A DNA stretch of 64,000 nucleotides from Paramacrobiotus metropolitanus (Eukaryota > Tardigrada > Eutardigrada > Parachela > Macrobiotidae): positions 62,001 through 126,000 of the forward strand of contig NW_026570350.1 of NCBI RefSeq assembly GCF_019649055.1, read 5' to 3'. The first letter of the stretch is position 1. Each line of letters starts with the position of its first letter. Position numbers and translations under genes: made by a program. Positions 57,364-64,000 of the stretch are shown in pieces. The notes under the pieces were generated by a model. That model searched no databases and was not told where the DNA came from. It saw nothing but the letters and a program-made list of their open reading frames with translations.

Positions 57364-59642
57364 TTACATAAAGCTTTTCTCTTGCTTGTATTGGTGCAGG
57401 GTATCTTGTAAGTACTGCCGATTTTTGTAACCGCCTCCAACATCAATTTTTTTATCTTCCAATCTGATAAGATACAGCAAGTATTTTTCCATGGCGTCAC
57501 TGTGCGGAATAATAGCGTTAGCCTTCAGGAAACAAGCAAACGTCGATGCAACTTTACTGATCGCGTCCATTTCTTCCACAAGTTGCCTTTTACGTGTTTT
57601 CAAATAGTCCAACAAGAGCTGCACAGCATGAGTTATAGGAACACAGCATGAATTCCTATAATTATAAGCTCTGCACTGTTGTACCATCTGTACAGTGTAC
57701 CAAGTCATCTACATAGAGATCTCTGGTCATCTGTATGCACTATGCATACTAGCATTGTACCATCCGCGTACAGTCATCACGTGCCATCAATAAAGATACA
57801 GCACGGTCGGTCTCTCATGTCTCTTATCTTCTATTAGTAAAACCAAGGTGGATAGGTGTGGATAGTAAAACCAAGGTGGATCCACCTTGGTAAAACCGAC
57901 GTATTACACACCGTTTTTTAGCCCAGCCATGAAACGCACAGCTTCATTATCCACGCAGTAAATATTTTGTTTGTTATTTAAGTCGATATCGCCGCTGCAT
58001 CCGGCCGAGTTAATAATCAACTGTTCCAGGGCGTCGTATGTATCGCCCGGCTGGTACATAGTACTCCGGGCATTGGTGAATACGAAGACAATATGTTTTT
58101 AAATGCATCTCGATGCAGATTGGCCAGCAGCTCTTTGATGCAGAACTGAAACGTCACCGTCAGGCGCGCGTTGTTCGGTTTCAACAGAACGCAGATACCA
58201 TGCAGACTTTCATAGTGCGTCAGGTGGCTCATAATATTGTGAAAATTCTGCTTGTCGTGCGCCGTTCACCGCGTGTCCCTACGCCCGGCGTATCAATCAG
58301 CCGGATCAAATCGTTTCCACTCTTCAAAACGTAGGATTTAGGCTGTTGCGTGCACGATTGACCAGGTGCAGTATCTTCGTTGGCGCTAATTTCTCCCAAG
58401 GTAATATTGTGCTTATGCCGTTGATAATCGACCAGGGTAAAGCGCGTTGGAATTAAACTGATGGGCTCATTGACGGCTTCTTCCAGAGTTGAATATGTGA
58501 CGAAATTGGCAAAACCGTTAATCCATGTGGATTTCCCGACACCGGTTTCTCCCATGATCAGTATGTTGATTTCGTTGTATGGCTTCAGCCGGTCAAGTAT
58601 TGCGGCCAGAACGAGCGGTTCAAAGCTTATGTAATTCGGACCATGGTTATGCTGCCGACAGTGAAATGCGTAACATCCAGCTGGCGCTCGGACACATTTG
58701 CAGTACAAGTAGTACTCGAATCCGTATTCCAGTGCGTTACGACACACATAGCACTTCCAGGTGTACACTGCTTCTCGTGGGCAAGAGCCTGACTGACGGT
58801 AGCCGGGACACACCGAACCGAAAGCTCCGCGCCGGCGCTGATTCTTAAAGGCGAATTTCGTTCGTACAACCTGTTCGAATTTCGTTCGTTCGTGCTATGG
58901 CTCCTGGAATGTCTTCGTTATCGTGCTCCCCGGTATCACCTCACCGGAAAATGGCTGCCCATTTTGGAAATGTACGATGACATTAGCGCTTGTTTTGCCT
59001 GGAGCAGCTTGACCGGATACTTCGCAATCCACGAGCACAAACGTGGTCGTAGTCTCTTGTTGTTGACGCGCCAGATCAGCTAATGCATAAAATTCGGACT
59101 TAATTTCTAGCCACTCTTCGGGATGAAGTCGGCTGTCGGTTTCGTTGACTACAATACGAAACTCTCCTGATCCGCAGGTGCGATACTGTGGATTTTTGTG
59201 TTCGGCTTCCGCCGTCCAACGTACAGGATACCTCTGTCTTCAAGATCCTTGTACAGAGTCACCTTTGTAAGCAGTCGCTCGTATTCATCGGCAGCATTTT
59301 CACGGCTGTTCAAAATTTTGTACTCTTCTAGTTTGCAAAATTCTGCTATATCGTCTGGCTTCTCAGTCCATCACGCAGTCCACTCAGCTTGGCGCATATG
59401 TGTATCGTAAAGTGAAAACATTCTGATTTTGTAAGGTTGACATCTTGTTGGATCATGCGCATGTCCTTCTGACTGACGCATATTTCGTTATGCTGCCTAT
59501 TATGGAGAAGTTCGAAGAGGAGTTTCCGTTGATCTGAGATTGCGTCATAGGTCCTGAGTATTTTAGAATACACAGCTTGCGAAAGAATATCGGAGTATAG
59601 TGCGACGGTCGTTACAAACGCTTCACGGGGCGGAAAATTCAT
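57364..59642 (-). pseudogene. P-loop GTPase of an invertebrate AIG1/septin-like family, frame-broken
   Basis: Minus strand. A possible N-terminus starts at 59642 and continues, with frame changes near 59350, 59170 and 58880, into a Cys/His-rich segment (58813-58660). The GTPase core follows: GETGVGKST (Walker A, about 58540), a Gln-Pro-Lys-rich switch (GQSCTQQPKSY), DTPGVG (G3, about 58285), a one-base break, GICVLLKPNNARLTV, another break near 58095, then FTNAR in the G4 position, and a stop at 57904-57906. A 110-codon ORF at 57708-57364 has the alpha-helical C-terminal signature of the same family (LLDYLKTRKRQLVEEM, AFLKANAI). The gene is therefore probably split by an intron or insertion there. 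I know the family from many uncharacterised invertebrate proteins; its cell role is unknown. The breaks argue for a pseudogene. Confidence 0.6.
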
Positions 59643-60848
59643 GATTTACTGCTTTCTGTTCGAAGGGCGTTACGAATTTAGATTTCCTCATTGGTCATCC
59701 AGAAATAAAAATCAGATTGCAGCATGGCGGAAGCACCCTAAAAACAAAACTTTGTTAATACAAACTGCAAAAGCGATATCGAAGGAAGTTAGGTGTCAGT
59801 AGTAGTAGTAATTCGAAGCGCCGATAATCCGAAACGAAATTTCGATGTCGTACCTCAGAAATTAAATGCGCATAACAATCATGCAATCCTCCAGACTGAG
59901 ATGCTTGAAGTTGTCGGGTTGACCGGGACATTAATAATAATGAACAGCCATTGCTTCTTAACAGAGATGAGTATGAACGAAGCTCAGCGCACAGTACTAA
60001 TAGCACCACATCTTGCTGATAAAGAACATGGCATGAAACAATTATTACGTGCAACAATCGCTGTTAACATAACGTTATTCTGTAGTTTATGTTAACTTCG
60101 GGTAGGGCGTTTATGGGTCCTCTTATCTCCAAATGACAAAAGCTGACCTGTAACCAAATTATTACGTCTGAATTGCTGCTATGCATCGTCTTTATCCTTA
60201 TCGTGAGACGCGTGAGTAATTATTACTGCGAGGAAGTTATTTATGCCTTTCAATATTTGTATCGTCAACGGACAAGCATTAAGCAACGCAATGTAGGTAA
60301 CAACAGTGTGTGACATACAAACGCAGTCATTAAACATGCCTTGGTTACGCTGTTACGTCTGACCGCTTGGGACGAATCTTTACAATCCAATCGGAGTCTT
60401 CTGTGTAATAAACTTGTTGAATTAATGTAGGAAGCAGCGAGGAAACTCAACCAACGGAGCGCTTGTAGCGTAATTTGGATCTCCCGAGTTCAATAGCAGA
60501 AGTGGTGTTGATGATCTCTAACAGAGCCACTGCTGTGGCTCTGTTTATTTACACACTACGTCGAACACAACAAATTTTCCAAATATTGCGTATGCAACGG
60601 TAGCACAGCCGGTAACGGAGACGCTCGTGCTCTGCATGAATGCAAACATATTCAGACTCACAAGACACATATTGACTCACTAAGTCCTCACTGTGCACCC
60701 ACAAGCCGAATCTGCCGATCGATTGATACAGAATCCAGCAGCAACTTGTGCGCATGGACCGCGTGGTAACCTGTGGTTTATCTACGGTGCTTGTACACAA
60801 CTTTGAATTCAGTTTTGATGGGCAGATAGTGCAATGGATTTTCCATTG
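59643..60848. other. No gene recognised
   Basis: Short ORFs (59793-60095 plus; 60549-60800 minus) without domain. A direct repeat of gagccactgctgtggctc-like sequence near 60523-60542 is palindromic. Nothing further. Confidence 0.45.
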
Positions 60849-60857
60849 CTGGAATTA

Positions 60858-61673
60858 GGGTCGGCCAACTTCGCCTTTGCCGTCCATTTGCCTTTGCCGT
60901 TTCAGTTTGCCGTTTTCTAGTTAACCTTTACCTTTGCCTTTGCCGTCGGTGGCATTCCAATTTGCCGTTTCAGAACGCCGTCTGTAAAACCCTTTGCCGT
61001 TTGAAAAATGAATTACTGTTAGCTGATTGCCATTTCTAAACGTTTTTTGTGCATTTCCGGTTTCACGGTTCTCCCCCCTATTCTGCATACGTTATGTGCA
61101 CAGTCCGCGAAAGTTTTAAAGCTCTGGGTAGTTTTGTTTCTGGATACACCGCCATAATTCAGCTTCAAGATGTACAACTGAGCAAGACGTACACTTCCAG
61201 ATGTACACTTTAATTCTCATTCGTAACATATATAAGGAAACAAAAATGTTGGCACTGCAAGGTCAAACACAACATCAAATCCTTAAATGACACTTTCAGT
61301 ATTGTCTGACGCTCGGCGAAGTAGAAACGTGATACGGAAGGTAAACTTGGGCCTAATAGAGTGAACAACAAAACTAAAAGTATGAGACTGCAGAGATACG
61401 CTCTACACAGTTCCATTCAAAACTTCGCGGACTGTGCACATAACGTATTATATGTAAAACCGTGAAACCGGAAACGCGCAAAAAAGTTTTAAAATGGCAA
61501 TGTGCTAACGGTAATTCGTTTTTCAAACGGCAAAGGCTTTTACAGACGGCGTTTCTGAAACGGCAAACTGGAATGTTAACGGCATTTCCGACGGCAAAGG
61601 CAAAGGTAAAGGTAAAGTTGAAAACGGGAAACGGAAATGGCAAATGAACGGCAAAGGCGAAGTTGGCCGACCC
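60858..61673. mobile_element. Foldback-type (MULE-like) non-autonomous transposon, 816 bp
   Basis: Long inverted ends: the left arm 60858-about 61120 pairs with the right arm about 61420-61673. Both start gggtcggccaacttcgcctt and contain short gcctttgccgtt repeats, ending around acgttatgtgcacagtccgc. The element is flanked by an exact 9-bp duplication, ctggaatta, at 60849-60857 and 61674-61682. The centre (about 300 bp) has no transposase. This is the second element in the window with repeat-rich inverted ends and a 9-bp duplication, and its end sequence is unlike the one at 11267. Confidence 0.9.
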
Positions 61674-61783
61674 CTGGAATTATGTACGCAGTCGACAGCT
61701 TTCATACACTGTAACTGCGCTAGGGCCTTGAAAGACTGGTAACTTGGAGAAGGTGATTCAACTACAATACATAGTTCCATAAA

Positions 61784-63190
61784 ATGGACTCGGTGATCGA
61801 TGTTTCGGTGGTTTTGTTTGCCGCTGACCTTCCTATGTGCATCCATGGGATATCCATGACAGGCTTAACGATAAAATGACAGCCAACAGAACAGTCACCG
61901 ACCTCTGTACCGAAGGCAATGGTTACTCGTTCTGCCAACGATATTGTCGATTATACAGTATTATTCCTGGACATTGCTGGAGAGTTGCGGGAACAGTTCA
62001 GGTGTGCTCATCAAAGATCCCCGTAAATGTTACTGCCAACTACGGGTGCACACAGAAGGGAAGGGCCGGAAGCATGGAGACATCTAGGACACATTACGCT
62101 GTTTCCAGCAACCGGTAAGTGTGGCGCACTTTCAGCGTAAACAAAAAGTTTTTACTTCGAACATTTTGCATTCGGAACATTATTCTTATGTATTCGGCTC
62201 TGCATAAGAATTAGTCTTCTGTGTGAAACGTGCGACTGTAGGGGATGTATGGTTTCATGGCTACAACCGCGAAAAATAAACAAATCCCGGTAGCGATATA
62301 CGGAATCTGGGTCCTTAAAGGCTTATATCCTGGTTTTGGTACTGTACTGTTAATCAACAGATTCAACACAGAAGATGTGTGGAAGTGTGTTGGTTGGTGA
62401 CCTGCGGCACACCGATCTCCGGTATACTTGAGTTCTGTAAGATGGAGTTTTGCTAACAGAGACAGGCAGTCCGTGCTGAATCTTTACTGATGGAACACAG
62501 TGACTGTACGCGGATGCTACATAACACGAGTGAAGTTTATATCAATAGTACTGTACAACCATACATATGCAGGTAGAAATAGATAGACGAGAACATGTTG
62601 AGCGTGTTTCGGATGTCGGTCGTAGATCCGGATGTTAAGATCGTCAGAGATGTGATCGCAACTTGATCAAATCTTGTTTTCCACACGATAGTTCCACGAA
62701 ACCTTGCGACACGCACGCCAAACTTTGTAGAAAAACTGCAAACGCGATGGCAAAGTCCCGTACTCGTCTTCGGGTTCGAGGTCGCCCGGTTTTTGCCTGG
62801 CCCCTTACGAAACTAAAATATACCGGCTCCGTGATTTTTTGAACACCGTTTCTTTTGCCATTTTCTGGCTCTGTAGTCCCTTATGAAACATTTTGGGACA
62901 ACTTTGATGCAGATACGATAAACAAACGTCGAATGTGAGAACGGCACATACTAACTGGGACCCTGGAACTTATACAGCACATCGGATACCGTGTGGTTAG
63001 CGATGGTTTTCTTTATACATACATGTATAAGCGCACAAATCCAATCGGAAAGCGCAGCCCACGCAAAGTATCACCCTTGCCACGTTAGCATCGGCTCACA
63101 CTTTAGTTTTGCTTACGATGAGGAGGAAATGAGAGCGAAACTACCAGTGAGCGAACAAATTTCCGTGTTTACCATGATGCCATGATGATA
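61784..63190 (+). pseudogene. Degraded receptor family copy 4
   Basis: 61784 onward reads a signal-like start and the same CIHG motif as copy 3, then a stop after 31 codons. The defensin-like part is still visible in shifted frames (SFCQRYCRLY, then PRKCYC near 62020), and a gtaagt donor lies near 62116. After about 760 bp the start of the GH16-like domain appears (about 62880-63190: FWDNFDADTINK, then a stop; GSHFSFAYDEEEMRAKLP in another frame). No transmembrane or kinase part follows before 63200. Clearly dead. Confidence 0.75.
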
Positions 63191-63400
63191 CCACGGTGAA
63201 TTTGTAAAGGTCACACCCAGCCTAATCGGGGAAAGAAAAAATCGGACGGAAATCGGTTTGTGGAATTTAATATTCAATATAAATTTATTATTTAATTTTC
63301 GGGTGTTTCACCTAAACGACCATCGCTCATTAACTTTCTTTTACTACCTTTAATAAGTATCACTCGTAAGTACTAACTAAGTACTCAAAACAACACAAAT

Positions 63401-64000
63401 TCATAAGAAAAACACTTCCTCAATGCTATCCTGATCGGGGATTGTACCCATCACACATATAGCATTTCCTCGTTGAATTTGAACAGATAGCCGCTGCTTA
63501 AAAAACCCTTTCGCCCGCTTCTGGCCCGTGGCGGTTGCTATCCCGTTTCCAACCTTGTCAACGAGCAATTTCGTACCGTCCCCCCATGGTCCGTAAACTT
63601 CAATCGCTGCCGCTGTGAGGTTGTATCGTGCTAAAAGCCAGGCGTGTTTGATCAGTTTGGCCCGTTCCGCCAGCTCGGCAGCGGCTCCGACGTTAAGAAA
63701 GGTGCGGTCGATATACGAAGCAGCGAGTGTGTCAACGCAGGTCACGTCAATAGCCAGCGGTTTACCGCGCTCCCAGGGTATAAGAGTGATCACGTCCGGC
63801 CTCTTGCGATCTTTCACTGAGAGACCTTTTGGTTCCATTTTCGCTGGGAAACCGGCGGTCTTCAGTCCGCGGGTGAATTCCGCGCTAATGCCATCGTGCC
63901 ATGGCAGCCTTCCGGCTGACCGCTTACATCGGAGCCCGTGCCGGCCCAATTCATCGACTTGTCCGCCACAAACACACACATGGGGAGTAACTATTGGTGC
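63401..64000 (-). mobile_element. C-terminal part of a reverse-transcriptase element ORF (runs off window)
   Basis: The open minus-strand frame from the window edge to the stop at 63401 covers the last roughly 200 codons. It has CVCGGQVDELGRHGLRC with a following HD (a CCHH-type zinc-binding motif), then EPKGLSVKDRKRPDVITLIP and AIDVTCVDTLA. This is the PD...D layout of restriction-like endonuclease domains at the end of some reverse-transcriptase ORFs, then GPWG, ATGQKRAKGFFKQRLSVQIQ and RGNAICVMGTI. I know this C-terminus from many invertebrate RT-encoding repeats. The RT itself would lie beyond base 64000. The 3' flank to about 63230 may be its untranslated tail. The frame is intact as far as seen. 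Confidence 0.7.

Overview
The window is nuclear DNA of an animal, most likely an invertebrate. Genes are split by short GT-AG introns and are separated by long AT-rich stretches full of mobile-element debris. There is no operon structure of bacterial type and no rRNA, tRNA or CRISPR array that I can see. The lineage is not fixed by the sequence. A small-genome ecdysozoan such as a tardigrade is a guess, not a result.

Layout. 0-13 kb: gene-poor. It holds a tandem duplication (0.6-3.8 kb) that carries an internal minisatellite, a long perfect-looking hairpin (5.3 kb), a small polyglutamine ORF (6.9 kb), a decayed copy of the last exon of the 17-23 kb gene (9.5 kb), and a foldback transposon with a 9-bp target duplication sitting inside a short ORF (11.3-11.9 kb). 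13-26 kb, minus strand: three real genes. One is a Cys-repeat/Lys-rich/coiled-coil protein (13.3-17.1 kb) whose reading frame changes three times. The next is an 11-exon, about 1,111-residue protein of the QRICH2/C16orf96 (DUF4795) type, in which every splice phase agrees. The third is a serine protease homologue with all three catalytic residues replaced.

26-37 kb: a gene-poor stretch, then a truncated PIF/Harbinger-like DNA transposon abutting an almost complete Ngaro-type tyrosine-recombinase retrotransposon with textbook split direct repeats (A1 ... B1-A2 ... B2).

39-63 kb: the most interesting part. A cluster of copies and fragments, on both strands, encodes an unusual receptor tyrosine kinase. 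It has a signal peptide, a defensin-like CS-alpha-beta (six-cysteine) module in its own phase-1 exon, a glycoside-hydrolase-16-like lectin domain with its catalytic acids replaced, one transmembrane segment, and a tyrosine kinase domain. The fullest copy (53.1-55.8 kb) has several small frame-breaking indels. The nearest upstream signal/defensin-like exon on the same strand (44.7 kb) is splice-phase compatible and separated by an 8-kb stretch packed with MULE/foldback elements. This looks like a family of putative pattern-recognition receptors undergoing duplication and decay.

57-64 kb: a broken P-loop GTPase gene, a second foldback element with a clear 9-bp target duplication, a degraded receptor copy, and the 3' end of a retroelement ORF running off the window. 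Because the 3.3 kb of coding sequence in the DUF4795 gene is free of indels, the frame breaks elsewhere are more likely to be real decay than base-calling errors, but this is not proven.
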